From [Clostridium] citroniae WAL-17108 (GTDB taxonomy: Bacteria > Bacillota > Clostridia > Lachnospirales > Lachnospiraceae): DNA of 64,000 nucleotides. Location of the stretch: the NCBI RefSeq assembly GCF_000233455.1, contig NZ_JH376420.1, forward strand, positions 1,976,634 to 2,040,633, written 5' to 3'. The notes under the pieces were generated by a model. The model was not told the DNA's origin. It was given only the letters and a program-made list of their open reading frames with translations, and did no database searches. Position numbers and translations under genes: made by a program. Below are positions 8,908-16,535 of the stretch, piece after piece (position 1 is the first letter of the stretch; each line of letters starts with the position of its first letter).

Positions 8908-10599
8908 TTATTCAGTGATGGACAACGGATAAAAATCATTGTCGCTGAGACCATTCCAGGCAACCCTGAAATTCTGGACTCTCTTAGATACTGCAAAGAC
9001 ATGAAGTCTGGAGAACATGGGCACCCATGCCGCATCTTCGGAAATGATCTTCTCCTCCAGTGCATTGTATTCCTTCATACGCTCATCGTTATCCAGAATG
9101 GTCCTGGCCTTTGCCACACGGTCCATCACAGCGGTATCCGGATAATTCAGGGAACGGGCCGTGGTCTTTTCCCCATTGCCGAAAAAGGTGTAGATAAAGT
9201 TGTCGGGATCATTGTAATCCGCAGTCCATGTGGACATGAAGGAACCCAGCTCCCCTGACTTTCTGGTCTCCAGCCATGTGGATTCATCATAGTTCTTGAT
9301 CTCAGCATTGATCCCCACCTGGGCCAGCTGCTCCTTGATGATCTCCAGGGCCATGGTCACGGTATCGGATGCAGACATGTCGGCTGCAATCTCCATGGTA
9401 AACCCATCCGGATATCCTGCCTCTGCCAAAAGGGCCTTTGCCCCCTCTGGATCATATTTGATCTCCGGCATGTTGGCGTTAAATCCAATGAGGCCGTGGG
9501 GGAAGATGCCGTTTTCCAGCTGGCCCCTGCCGCCCCACAGGGTATCCAGGATCACCTGACGGTCAATGGCCATCTGAACGGCTTTTCTTACCTGCAGGTT
9601 GTTAAATGGCTCCAGCTTCTGATTCATGGTGAAATAGGTGGTTCCCAGACGCGGGCCTGATACCAGCTGGTCCGGATAAGACTGCTGGAAGCGGTCGATC
9701 TGCTCTGTCACATAATCCATGTCCAGAAGATCCAGCTGGCCGCTCTCAAACATCATGGTCTGTGTCTCCGTATCAGGCACGATCTTGATCACAACGCCGG
9801 GAAGCTGGCTTGCGCCCTGGAAATAGTCATCGTTCCTCACCAGTACAAGCTGGTCATTGTAGGTCCAGCTGGCAAACTTAAATGGACCGGTCCCCACTGT
9901 AAGGGCCGGGTCAAGGCCGAACTGGTCCCCCGCCTCCTCGGTGGCTTTCTCATTATAAATGGAAACAGCCGGGGTTGAGATACATGCCAGGAAACCGGAA
10001 TAGGGCTCCTCCAATATCAGCTTGAAGGTATAATCGTCCACAAGCTCAAATCCCTCCAATTCAGTGGCTGTGCCCTCAAAAAGCGCGCCCGCCCCCTTGA
10101 TCTGGTCCAGGAACTCAGAGTTGGTCCCTCCCTGCACTGTAAGCATACGCTCAAATGTATATTTGACATCGCTGGCCTTCAGTTCCTCTCCGTTGTGGAA
10201 CTTGACGCCCTTTCTCAGATAAAAGGTATATTCCATGCCGTCATCGCTGATATCCCACTTCTCCGCCAGACATGGCTGGATGGAGGAAGTGCCGTCATCC
10301 GCCACCTTGATCTCACAAAGGCTGTCATAAATATTAATGGGGATCTGATAATCCTTGGATGTCTTCTGCATATCTGCTGTCTGGATATCCGCATTTAATG
10401 CCACATTAAGAAAACCTGTGGTATCAATGCTGGTATCCCCCACGCTGCCGGATGTCCCCTGGCCGTCTGCAGCGCTGCTCTCAGCCGGCGCGCCGGACTC
10501 CGCCTTGGATGCTTCCCCTCCCTTGCCGCCTCCGCAGCCGGACAGCGCCAGGCTGGCTGCCATCATCAGTGAAAGAACCAGGCTCAATTTTCTTTTCAT
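8908..10599 (-). CDS. Peptide ABC transporter substrate-binding lipoprotein
   Basis: Extracellular peptide-binding protein, family 5 (SBP_bac_5), about 563 residues. It has a lipoprotein signal peptide with lipobox LALSGC near residues 16-21, a low-complexity Ala/Gly/Ser linker, then the binding domain including YTFYLRKGVKFHNGEELKAS and later VRKAVQMAIDR. I chose ATG 10599 because GAGGAGAA lies just upstream and the signal peptide follows at once; a start at 10821 would precede the signal peptide with 74 irrelevant residues. First gene of the operon. Confidence 0.93.
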   Translation of the reverse strand: MKRKLSLVLSLMMAASLALSGCGGGKGGEASKAESGAPAESSAADGQGTSGSVGDTSIDTTGFLNVALNADIQTADMQKTSKDYQIPINIYDSLCEIKVADDGTSSIQPCLAEKWDISDDGMEYTFYLRKGVKFHNGEELKASDVKYTFERMLTVQGGTNSEFLDQIKGAGALFEGTATELEGFELVDDYTFKLILEEPYSGFLACISTPAVSIYNEKATEEAGDQFGLDPALTVGTGPFKFASWTYNDQLVLVRNDDYFQGASQLPGVVIKIVPDTETQTMMFESGQLDLLDMDYVTEQIDRFQQSYPDQLVSGPRLGTTYFTMNQKLEPFNNLQVRKAVQMAIDRQVILDTLWGGRGQLENGIFPHGLIGFNANMPEIKYDPEGAKALLAEAGYPDGFTMEIAADMSASDTVTMALEIIKEQLAQVGINAEIKNYDESTWLETRKSGELGSFMSTWTADYNDPDNFIYTFFGNGEKTTARSLNYPDTAVMDRVAKARTILDNDERMKEYNALEEKIISEDAAWVPMFSRLHVFAVSKRVQNFRVAWNGLSDNDFYPLSITE

Positions 10600-10701
10600 A
10601 GATTCTCCTCCTTTTTGTTCGGCCTCATACACAAAAAGACGCAGTACACCTGTTTTCTGCGCCAATGCATCCTCATCCGAAAAATTAACTTTATGAAAGT
10701 A

Positions 10702-10730
10702 ATGATACCATAGGCAAAATCTGTTTTCAA
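10702..10730 (-). promoter_or_regulatory. Promoter of the peptide transporter operon
   Basis: On the minus strand TTGAAA (10730-10725) and TATCAT (10707-10702) are separated by 17 bp, about 100 bp upstream of the binding-protein start in an AT-rich region. Confidence 0.55.
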
Positions 10731-10821
10731 TACTTTTAATTTTTTTCAAAAAACCATTGACATTTCTGTCCAACTCATATATACTAGTTTTTGCGCTGTT
10801 GAGGAAACAAAACAGCAGCAT

Positions 10822-10895
10822 GCGTCAGTAGCTCAGCTGGATAGAGCATACGGCTACGGACCGTAGTGTCGGGAGTTCGAATCTTCTCTGGCGCA
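10822..10895 (+). tRNA. tRNA-Arg (anticodon ACG), prophage attachment gene
   Basis: A full cloverleaf can be drawn: acceptor GCGTCAG/CTGGCGC with discriminator A, and anticodon stem TACGG/CCGTA around loop CTACGGA, anticodon ACG. CCA is not encoded. The 3' half from 10854 lies in the prophage direct repeat, so the 3' part seen here is phage-supplied and restores the gene after integration. Confidence 0.95.
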
Positions 10896-10907
10896 TGAAT
10901 AAAACCC
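10854..10907. repeat. attL core (54-bp direct repeat)
   Basis: Identical over 54 bp to 50947-51000. It covers the tRNA-Arg 3' half from the anticodon loop, plus 12 bp beyond it into the terminator stem. The match ends where T (10908) replaces C (51001). Confidence 0.93.
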
Positions 10908-10937
10908 TGTAAGCATAAGGCTTACGGGGTTTTTGTT
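10902..10937 (+). terminator. tRNA-Arg terminator supplied by the phage
   Basis: AACCCTGTAAGC / GCTTACGGGGTT stem with one G-T pair and a 5-nt loop, followed by TTTTTG. A different but equivalent terminator lies after attR; that one must be the original host copy. Confidence 0.8.
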
Positions 10938-10965
10938 ATATCACAGATAATTTATAAAAATAGAA

Positions 10966-10986
10966 TTTATGGACTTTTTATGGACT
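10966..10986. repeat. Putative integrase arm-type sites (left arm)
   Basis: Two direct copies of TTTATGGACT begin at 10966 and 10977, 11 bp apart. The same pair with the same 11-bp spacing occurs next to attR on the other side of the core, as expected for arm-binding sites of a tyrosine integrase. Confidence 0.6.
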
Positions 10987-11007
10987 CGACTTTCTTACGA
11001 TTGATAT

Positions 11008-11042
11008 AAAAAGCGGGACCGCATATCTGGTGCCCGCTTTTC
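11008..11042. terminator. Bidirectional terminator
   Basis: AAAAGCGGG / CCCGCTTTT stem with A and T tracts on either side, just downstream of the small minus-strand gene at 11048-11203. Confidence 0.65.
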
Positions 11043-11047
11043 TAAAC

Positions 11048-11203
11048 TCATCCTCTTTGCTTACTGTCAATCAGGCTTTTGTAATAGGCCCAGTTGAGGG
11101 TTATTGCTACTGCCTGAGCCACCTTCTCATCGACTTCATCATGTTCACCTATTTCTCTCATGCAAATAGAAACAAACTTATCCTCATCTATTGGATATGC
11201 CAT
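11048..11203 (-). CDS. Small phage protein, 51 aa (paralogue of 20074-20214)
   Basis: Unrecognised acidic protein opening MAYPIDEDKFVSIC and containing VAQAVAITLNWAYY. A strong AAAGGAGG ribosome site precedes the ATG. A second gene in this prophage (20074-20214) encodes a clear homologue sharing YPI-ED-F, IC, DE-D-KVA and AVAI-LNWA, so the frame is under protein-level constraint. Both copies sit beside Xre-type regulators. Function unknown; a regulatory-partner or antirepressor role is only a guess. Confidence 0.75.
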   Translation of the reverse strand: MAYPIDEDKFVSICMREIGEHDEVDEKVAQAVAITLNWAYYKSLIDSKQRG

Positions 11204-11344
11204 AACTACTTCCTCCTTTGTATTTATACAGAAACACCTATAAGAATATTAAGGATTTTCGTGTATCCATATCCATTACTCCTCTAATGTACACCATAGT
11301 TTTCGTCTCCTTTCAAGTTATCTTTAATTGGAGAACGCACCAAT

Positions 11345-11584
11345 TTACTTTTCCCTTCGCTTTGTCCCGATATCGGGACACTTTTTAAATTTCACTGCTG
11401 AATCGAATAAATCTACAATTCCAATATGTAACCCTTCTGCTATCATCTCGGCCTCATGGAGGGTCATTGATACCTCTCCATTCTCTATCCTACTCAAAGC
11501 CGACTTTGATAATCCAGTCATGATTTCCATCTGCCGAAGGGATAATTTCCTCTCTTCTCTTATATTTTTCAGCAGTATCTTCAT
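11345..11584 (-). CDS. Xre-family HTH regulator
   Basis: 79-residue Cro/CI-type DNA-binding protein: RQMEIMTGLSKSALSRIENG (about residues 17-36) is a canonical HTH, followed by the supporting helices. It has no dimerisation or peptidase domain. It is divergent from the small protein gene at 11691 and lies beyond the lysis cassette at the prophage left end, where lysogenically expressed accessory genes are common. The ribosome site is weak. Confidence 0.8.
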   Translation of the reverse strand: MKILLKNIREERKLSLRQMEIMTGLSKSALSRIENGEVSMTLHEAEMIAEGLHIGIVDLFDSAVKFKKCPDIGTKRREK

Positions 11585-11634
11585 AATTACGAATATACCA
11601 CTTTTTTATCGTTTTGTGTTTGGAAATAAGTACC

Positions 11635-11665
11635 AGCACTGGAAACAAACAGCCAGTGCTATAAT
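11635..11665 (+). promoter_or_regulatory. Operator-like palindrome and -10 box
   Basis: AGCACTGG / CCAGTGCT (11635-11642 and 11653-11660) forms a perfect 8-bp inverted repeat with a 10-bp spacer, directly abutting TATAAT at 11660-11665. It lies between two divergent genes and is a good candidate binding site for the adjacent Xre protein. No good -35 was found. Confidence 0.45.
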
Positions 11666-11690
11666 CAAAGAAAAAAAGGGGATTTTTACA

Positions 11691-11981
11691 ATGGATGTCA
11701 AACCAAATCTATGCTTCGGACAATTGGAAACAAAATGGTCGTGGAAGAACAAGCGCTACGGGAGAATCTGGAAATGTACCTGCGAGTGTGGCGGGTACTG
11801 TTATGTAAAGGAGGAGGCCCTGGTGATGGGGATCGTGAAAGACTGCGGGGGTATCTGCCATCAAAAAGTAGTACCAAGCGCAATAATGGAAAGCTATGCG
11901 TATGCAAGGGGAGAAACAGTTACTCCCGAAGAGATGGAAAGAGTATTAAAAAGAGTTGAAAAATACAGAAAACGTACATAA
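11691..11981 (+). CDS. Small Cys-rich phage accessory protein
   Basis: 96 residues from ATG 11691 with a GGGGA ribosome site. The core WKCTCECGGYCYV plus later CGGICH suggests a small metal-binding or DNA-interacting fold. It is one of the few prophage genes on the plus strand and is divergent from an Xre gene, so it is likely an accessory gene expressed in the lysogen. The frame continues open for 31 codons past its TAA, to a TGA at 12075. Family not recognised. Confidence 0.65.
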   Translation: MDVKPNLCFGQLETKWSWKNKRYGRIWKCTCECGGYCYVKEEALVMGIVKDCGGICHQKVVPSAIMESYAYARGETVTPEEMERVLKRVEKYRKRT

Positions 11982-12063
11982 ACAGAGCAACAAGCCTTGC
12001 CCGAATGGGAAGAAAAATTGATAGTCAATGAAATAATTAGAATCAGAGAAAGAGACATGAGTA

Positions 12064-12094
12064 ACGGCGAGGAATGATCCCCGCCGTCTTTTTA
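12064..12094 (+). terminator. Terminator after the left-end accessory gene
   Basis: ACGGCG-GG / CC-CGCCGT stem (one mismatch) followed by CTTTTTATA on the plus strand. It overlaps the end of the in-frame extension of the 11691 gene and separates it from the convergent lysis genes. Confidence 0.65.
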
Positions 12095-12121
12095 TATACC
12101 CACCCAATCCGCCCTACCTTA

Positions 12122-12865
12122 TTAAAACTCCCCTATACGCTGCTCCCCGTCAGGTGCCACATACATTGCACACTCCAGTGGATGACCGTATTCAGGCTCA
12201 AAATAGTACCACTTGCCCCCGATCTGGTGCCAGTCCGTCAGGGCGTATCCATCCGAATTAAAATAGTACTTATGATGATTGATGATCTGCCAGCAGGACT
12301 TATGATAATCCGTGGTGCTGTATGCATACCACCAGCCGTTAAGATCATGGTGCCAGCCAATCTCATACGTGGGTGCCATCTTAGCCGCCACATCCCGTTT
12401 AAACTGCTCCCAGGCATCCGGGTGATTCACAAACCACTTGGGGCATACCTTCCGAGTTACGTCATAGTGCCTGATCAGACCGCCATGCAGTGGATCCAGG
12501 CCCCAGCGCTTGCAGATATCTGCGCACAACTCCACGTAGGCTGCGTAGGTGGCATCATTAAATTTGCCGGTGCTGTCTGGATGGCATGCCTCAATGCTGA
12601 TCGTGTACGCATTGGCAGAGTTGGTGCACCAGCTTACCTCCTCTTCCGGGATCATCTGGATCACCTCGCCCTGAAGCCCAATGATGTAATGGGCGCTGGC
12701 CTTGGTGGTGTGGGTAGTCCGCAGGTTCTCAAAGTAATTCCGGTTGGCCTGGGCCGAGGTTCCGGGGTTGCCTATGTAATGGCAGGCCACAGCAATTGTG
12801 CTGCCGCGCCTGGTTCCTGGTCTGTTATAATTACTCACCGTTAAATACTGCTTGTCTATGATCAT
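12122..12865 (-). CDS. Endolysin: N-acetylmuramoyl-L-alanine amidase (Amidase_2) with wall-binding repeats
   Basis: Cell-wall hydrolase of about 247 residues. The N-terminal amidase_2 domain shows ACHYIGN, SAHYIIGLQGEVIQMIPE and RHYDVTRKVCP, including the zinc His ligands. The C-terminal 80 residues hold aromatic repeats (NGWWYAY, NHHKYYFNSDGYALTDW, GGKWYYFE) of the choline-binding-like wall-anchor type. I take the ATG at 12865 because GGAGGAACGAC precedes it; an upstream start at 12961 has no support. Last gene of the lysis cassette. Confidence 0.92.
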   Translation of the reverse strand: MIIDKQYLTVSNYNRPGTRRGSTIAVACHYIGNPGTSAQANRNYFENLRTTHTTKASAHYIIGLQGEVIQMIPEEEVSWCTNSANAYTISIEACHPDSTGKFNDATYAAYVELCADICKRWGLDPLHGGLIRHYDVTRKVCPKWFVNHPDAWEQFKRDVAAKMAPTYEIGWHHDLNGWWYAYSTTDYHKSCWQIINHHKYYFNSDGYALTDWHQIGGKWYYFEPEYGHPLECAMYVAPDGEQRIGEF

Positions 12866-12967
12866 GTCGTTCCTCCAATCAAAATAAGGCCCAGGGGATG
12901 CCTGGGCCTGTCCATCATGTAACAATCCGCTTAACCCTGCGGCGGGAGATGTATGGACCACCCCCTC

Positions 12968-13183
12968 TCAGACACCAGTCTTACCATCCAATTCCGGTAA
13001 TCCTGCCACAGATGTAGCAAGTGATAATACACCCGCCAGGACAGATGCGGATGCAACCATAGGCCAATTGACATCACCCATAACTGTTGCTGCACCAACT
13101 GTTGCCACAAAAGTCTGCGCCATAGTTTTAACCGCCCTAACACCAGCAGCTCTTGCCCATTCTTTTATATCATATTTTCTCAT
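12968..13183 (-). CDS. Holin (phage r1t-like)
   Basis: 71 residues with hydrophobic segments around 20-35 and 42-60. The pattern VMGDVNWPMVASASVLAGVLSL is characteristic of the r1t-type holin family. It forms the membrane lesion that releases the amidase. It sits 2 bp after an XhlA-like gene and upstream of the endolysin. Confidence 0.85.
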   Translation of the reverse strand: MRKYDIKEWARAAGVRAVKTMAQTFVATVGAATVMGDVNWPMVASASVLAGVLSLATSVAGLPELDGKTGV

Positions 13184-13185
13184 TA

Positions 13186-13446
13186 CTATTTCTCCCTTTC
13201 ATTTTCAATGACTTTCAACCTGGTTTCATGATCCGCAAGCCTCTCATCCTGCTCATCGTTCTTTTCCCAAATGCGCCGGTGTGATTCGTGGTTATGTAAT
13301 TCAAGGCTGGAAAAATCCTCGCCTAATGCATCCAGCTTCACAATCAGTTTCGTGATTGCTGTGTTTAGTTTGATCACAGGTGCACCAATAGCAATCGCTG
13401 TCGTAATCATTCCCACAACAATTGCTACAACCTCATATTTATCCAC
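13186..13446 (-). CDS. XhlA-like membrane-anchored coiled-coil protein
   Basis: 86 residues with an N-terminal hydrophobic segment (about residues 6-25) and a charged helical C-terminus, a layout seen in haemolysin XhlA-type proteins of lysis cassettes. GTG start behind GAGGT. It probably assists lysis with the adjacent holin. Family assignment rests on layout and position rather than a definite motif. Confidence 0.65.
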   Translation of the reverse strand: MDKYEVVAIVVGMITTAIAIGAPVIKLNTAITKLIVKLDALGEDFSSLELHNHESHRRIWEKNDEQDERLADHETRLKVIENEREK

Positions 13447-13466
13447 AGCATGTACCTCGCTTTTCC

Positions 13467-13604
13467 TTATTCTGTGGTGTTTGTCTCACCGGTAATCTCC
13501 TTGTAATCTGCCTCAGATAATTTACCGGCCGCCACCAGGGCCTTAAGCCGGTCAATGTCCCACAGCCTCGGGTAATATTTCTGTGCTAATCCTTTCACAT
13601 CCAT
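13467..13604 (-). CDS. xkdX: XkdX-family small phage protein, 45 aa
   Basis: The sequence contains YYPRLWDIDRLKALVAAGKL and ends with EADYKEITGE, matching the XkdX family found at the end of many Firmicutes tail operons. The start is ATG 13604 behind AAGGAGGTG. Its role is not established. Confidence 0.8.
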   Translation of the reverse strand: MDVKGLAQKYYPRLWDIDRLKALVAAGKLSEADYKEITGETNTTE

Positions 13605-13616
13605 GGTCTCACCTCC

Positions 13617-14027
13617 TTATAAATCGATACCGGCCATTATAGCCACAAAATCAACATCAGCCCTAAGTTTGTCCACCTGCGCCCCTACGCCCGGCTGTTC
13701 GAGTGTCAGCATTGCCACACGGCCATATACAGCTGCTGTTGTAACGGTACCGTCCTCCTCATACTGCTCCGGGGTAATAAGATAGTGATCATCAATGGAC
13801 TTGGGGTTGCCCAACACGGTATAGCCATCATATACGGCCAGGATGCTGCCATCCTCATTGATGGTCTTAATCTGCTCCGTGGCAGCCGTGTCCTCAAAAA
13901 CGGCCACGATATCCTCCACTGGTTCCGCTGCCAGGAAAATAAGTTGCAGTGTGCTGGGTGTGGAGGATGTGCCACCGATAACAAGCGGATACTCCTTACC
14001 ATTTTTTAATCTGATTTTTTCATTCAT
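13617..14027 (-). CDS. Hypothetical tail-tip protein (XkdW-like position)
   Basis: 136 residues, acidic and without membrane segments. It lies between the fibre genes and XkdX, where PBSX-like phages keep XkdW. The central part (AVYDGYTVLGNPKSI, YLITPEQYEEDG) repeats tail-accessory style. No definite family recognised. Confidence 0.6.
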   Translation of the reverse strand: MNEKIRLKNGKEYPLVIGGTSSTPSTLQLIFLAAEPVEDIVAVFEDTAATEQIKTINEDGSILAVYDGYTVLGNPKSIDDHYLITPEQYEEDGTVTTAAVYGRVAMLTLEQPGVGAQVDKLRADVDFVAIMAGIDL

Positions 14028-14120
14028 AATTTTTCCTTTCCGCCCAGCCGGACATACCGGACGCCGGGCAATAAAATAAGCCCCAATAGGGACCTGATTA
14101 ACAAGTTTCGTTCGTATTCA

Positions 14121-14133
14121 AAATAGCAATTTG
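14121..14133 (+). repeat. Inverted repeat copy 1 of the fibre switch
   Basis: AAATAGCAATTTG, identical in inverse orientation to 14643-14655. In both copies the frame reads Asn-Ser-Asn-Leu, so crossing over here keeps the fibre frame. Confidence 0.7.
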
Positions 14134-14364
14134 ACTGATGTTTCCAATACAGCTGCTACGGCAAATAACAAAGTCATCCTGAATGGTGTTAAGAACATTA
14201 ATGGGTTTACAACTGTCTATTCTGACCGCACTGATCGGGCAATCCAGTTGCAATACGCATCCGGAGAGATTGCATCAATAGCCTTTAATAATACGGGAAT
14301 TTGGTATGACTTTTACAATGGAACCACTTGGAACCAGGTTTGGAAACTTAATAAGCCGACATAA
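14131..14364 (+). CDS. Silent alternative C-terminus of the tail fibre
   Basis: Plus-strand frame of 77 codons (open back to 14098) with no ribosome site, meeting the active fibre gene tail to tail with an 8-bp gap. It encodes a Gly/Asn/aromatic-rich segment ending YDFYNGTTWNQVWKL, in the style of fibre tips. It begins at a 13-bp inverted repeat shared, in the same reading frame, with the active fibre gene. Inversion would join it to the fibre N-terminus and give a 208-residue protein. As drawn it should be untranslated. It is best read as a phase-variable cassette rather than an independent gene. Confidence 0.65.
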   Translation: MTDVSNTAATANNKVILNGVKNINGFTTVYSDRTDRAIQLQYASGEIASIAFNNTGIWYDFYNGTTWNQVWKLNKPT

Positions 14365-14372
14365 TGATCATT

Positions 14373-15038
14373 TTACCATCCCTCCGAAACAACTTTAGAT
14401 TGATTGGTTGCCCAGTTGTCAGTTGTCCGGTACATGGTAAGTTGCCCCGTATTCTCAATTTGGAGGCGATACCGTATACTCTCTCCAATGTTTAGTGTCA
14501 TGGCTGCCCACTGGTTATTATTGGACAATTCCACATACCATCCTTCTGTTCCTTTGGTTCTTACCGTGGATCCAGCAAGGGGGCCATCATAACCGCTGGA
14601 AAAATTTTCCTCAAGCGAGGATACGCGATTATTTGTACTTCCCAAATTGCTATTTATGTCATCTTTTACAGATTTCAAGTACGCACTGGAAGGGACCTTA
14701 TCTGTAGCAGTGGATTCCGTTTGTGCGATATTTGCTTTTGCAAATAATTTCGTCATAACCTTATCTGCGACAGCATCAATCAACGCCTGAACAGTTGAAT
14801 TACTACCGGCGGCCACTACCATCCCCTGTGTATCTTTGGCCGGTACCCCCGCTGCAGATCCCGGATATCCCTGCCCATGTAACTGCCAATAAGCTGTATT
14901 GGTCGGTACATTTCCCTTGGTACTTTTCAAAGCTACATAGCTACTCCCATTGTATGTAACAAGATCAAGAATCTCGTAAGTTGTATTTGCATTGTATGCC
15001 CCTTTGGGGACTACCATTACTTTTCCTAAATCCTCCAT
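14373..15038 (-). CDS. Tail fibre / receptor-binding protein with invertible C-terminus
   Basis: 221 residues. The N-terminal 55 contain a chitin-binding-like module (GAYNANTTYEILDLVTYNGS, YVALKSTKGNVPTN), then a linker and a coiled segment (SVKDDINSNLGSTNNRVSSL), and a C-terminal beta-rich tip (EGWYVELSNNNQWAAMTLNI). Residues 129-132 (NSNL) are encoded within the 13-bp inverted repeat at 14643-14655, so the C-terminal 89 residues are exchangeable with the oppositely oriented cassette at 14131-14364. It overlaps the preceding short fibre gene by one base. It likely determines host range. Confidence 0.75.
   Translation of the reverse strand: MEDLGKVMVVPKGAYNANTTYEILDLVTYNGSSYVALKSTKGNVPTNTAYWQLHGQGYPGSAAGVPAKDTQGMVVAAGSNSTVQALIDAVADKVMTKLFAKANIAQTESTATDKVPSSAYLKSVKDDINSNLGSTNNRVSSLEENFSSGYDGPLAGSTVRTKGTEGWYVELSNNNQWAAMTLNIGESIRYRLQIENTGQLTMYRTTDNWATNQSKVVSEGW
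14643..14655 (-). repeat. Inverted repeat copy 2 of the fibre switch
   Basis: On the minus strand it reads AAATAGCAATTTG inside the fibre coding sequence. It pairs with 14121-14133 to bound a roughly 510-bp segment containing both alternative C-termini. Confidence 0.7.
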
Positions 15039-15232
15039 TAAGTCACCTCACTTTTAAGATGTCCATCAGATCCCAACGTGAATTTAAGGTTGGCATCCTG
15101 GTGGGCCTGTAAATGCCCTGTACTGGCATTTATTTGTAAATATGTTGTGTCAAAGCGGTTATTATTTACATAGGTCTTTACCTTACCCCATAAATAGACT
15201 ACCCCATTCTTATCAATACTCTTTGCGGCCAT
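15038..15232 (-). CDS. Short tail fibre-associated protein, 64 aa
   Basis: It begins KSIDKNGVVYLWGKVKTYV, a close match to the start of the next upstream fibre (KSLDQNGVLYLWNKIKSIF), and ends with a short Gly/His segment. It appears to be a duplicated or truncated copy of the fibre N-terminal module, perhaps an adaptor linking the last fibre to the tip. Confidence 0.65.
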   Translation of the reverse strand: MAAKSIDKNGVVYLWGKVKTYVNNNRFDTTYLQINASTGHLQAHQDANLKFTLGSDGHLKSEVT

Positions 15233-15247
15233 ACACGACCACCACCT

Positions 15248-16012
15248 TTACACGCAAATGGAATCAAGTTCAGCATTAGTGATATAGTCAATATTAAATA
15301 TCTCACCCAAACTATCCCATTGTGTACCATCCCAAGCTACATTAGCACCAGCAGCCCCATATTTTGATGCCGCTTTTATATTATAGACATCTCCCGCTAT
15401 TTGTCCGGTTGTAGGTAGGGCCGCCTCATTATCTACTGATCCTTTATATTTGTACATCCCAGCAATATCTGATTTTAAAGCATATGTAGACGCTGCTCCA
15501 AAAGCTGAAAGCTTTGTAAAATCAGCTTTGCTCATAAGGCCATCTTTTGACGCTGTGGCCACAGTATAGGTAGTATTGGGCGGGGATTGCCACGTCCCAT
15601 CACCGCGCAGATACTTAGTCTGAGCACCAATAGCTGGCTGCGGAACGAGACCATGTGCTCCCGCAGTATCCGCTGAGGCTCCCTTCATATCACTATAAGT
15701 TGTGTCACTAAACTTGGCGTTTGCTGGTACATCAATGGCAACAGTGTGTCCCCCAACCGTTGCAGCATTTCCTCCATTTGCGGGCATGGATGTAGGCTTG
15801 TTCTTTATAAATGCATCAGATGCTGTGTCTGTCACACTCCAGTCACTTTGCACATTTACCTCAGCCCCGGAGGCAACACCGCTAAGTTTGTTCTTTTCGG
15901 CAGTGCTATAGTCGTTGGTTGACAACCCCTTGCCTGCTTCCTTTGTAACAAATATGCTCTTAATTTTATTCCACAAATATAGAACACCGTTTTGGTCTAA
16001 TGACTTTCCCAC
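15248..16012 (-). CDS. Tail fibre protein
   Basis: 254 residues, starting with the YLWNKIKSIF attachment-like module and continuing with fibre repeats rich in Gly/Thr/Ala: EKNKLSGVASGAEVNVQSDW, TKYLRGDGTWQSPPNTTY (a common phage-fibre motif) and SALP-type tip repeats. No enzyme motif is seen. It lies in the fibre cluster downstream of the S74 tail protein. Confidence 0.8.
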   Translation of the reverse strand: MGKSLDQNGVLYLWNKIKSIFVTKEAGKGLSTNDYSTAEKNKLSGVASGAEVNVQSDWSVTDTASDAFIKNKPTSMPANGGNAATVGGHTVAIDVPANAKFSDTTYSDMKGASADTAGAHGLVPQPAIGAQTKYLRGDGTWQSPPNTTYTVATASKDGLMSKADFTKLSAFGAASTYALKSDIAGMYKYKGSVDNEAALPTTGQIAGDVYNIKAASKYGAAGANVAWDGTQWDSLGEIFNIDYITNAELDSICV

Positions 16013-16025
16013 TCTCTTATCTCCT

Positions 16026-16523
16026 TTACTTTAAAATTTCTTCCAGTTCTAAGTTACTTAGTGGAGTAGGGATATTCCGCCACACCTCCAATAATTCCGC
16101 GTCTGTTGCTAACCCCTCATCAAGATCCACCCAAACATATCCGTCTGGACCTCGGGCAAGCATTTGTCCCTCTTCGCCTCCAGACGGAAGCAACCGCGAA
16201 TATGCCGGTTCCTCTGGTGTCACATAGTCCCCAGGTTTTTCCCGATCAGTAACCACAAGAATGATTTTTTGTACAGTCTTTCCGCTGTTCATATCAGCAT
16301 AATAAACATACACATCAATATCATCAGCATATTGTAACAGGTAATCTGGAATAAGGACCTGCATATCTTGGATATATTGGGTGATCGCTTTACCATGCTG
16401 GCAAAAATGTATTTCAGTTCCGTTTGGTATCTCTAGTCCCCTGATCTCTAATATTTGTCCATAATCGTATCGGGTAAGCCCATATACAATACAAGGACTA
16501 TCTTTATAATCTGCAACTATCAT
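16026..16523 (-). CDS. Tail accessory / upper baseplate-like protein
   Basis: 165 residues. The N-terminal half (YGLTRYDYGQILEIRGLEIP, YYADMNSGKTVQKIILVVTD) resembles the beta-sandwich heads of Firmicutes baseplate-upper or neck-passage-type proteins. The C-terminal half is acidic with PSGGEEGQMLARGPDGYVWV, a fibre-type linker. Function is inferred from position. Confidence 0.6.
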   Translation of the reverse strand: MIVADYKDSPCIVYGLTRYDYGQILEIRGLEIPNGTEIHFCQHGKAITQYIQDMQVLIPDYLLQYADDIDVYVYYADMNSGKTVQKIILVVTDREKPGDYVTPEEPAYSRLLPSGGEEGQMLARGPDGYVWVDLDEGLATDAELLEVWRNIPTPLSNLELEEILK

Positions 16524-16535
16524 ATGTCCCCTCCA

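Noticed and set aside
12074-12844. 256-codon plus-strand open frame
   Set aside because: Antisense shadow of the amidase gene, which has clear catalytic motifs.
14028-14097. GC-rich inverted repeat GCCC...GGGC near 14041-14068 as a terminator
   Set aside because: Imperfect pairing and no T tract in either direction; it may only separate the fibre and XkdW-like genes.
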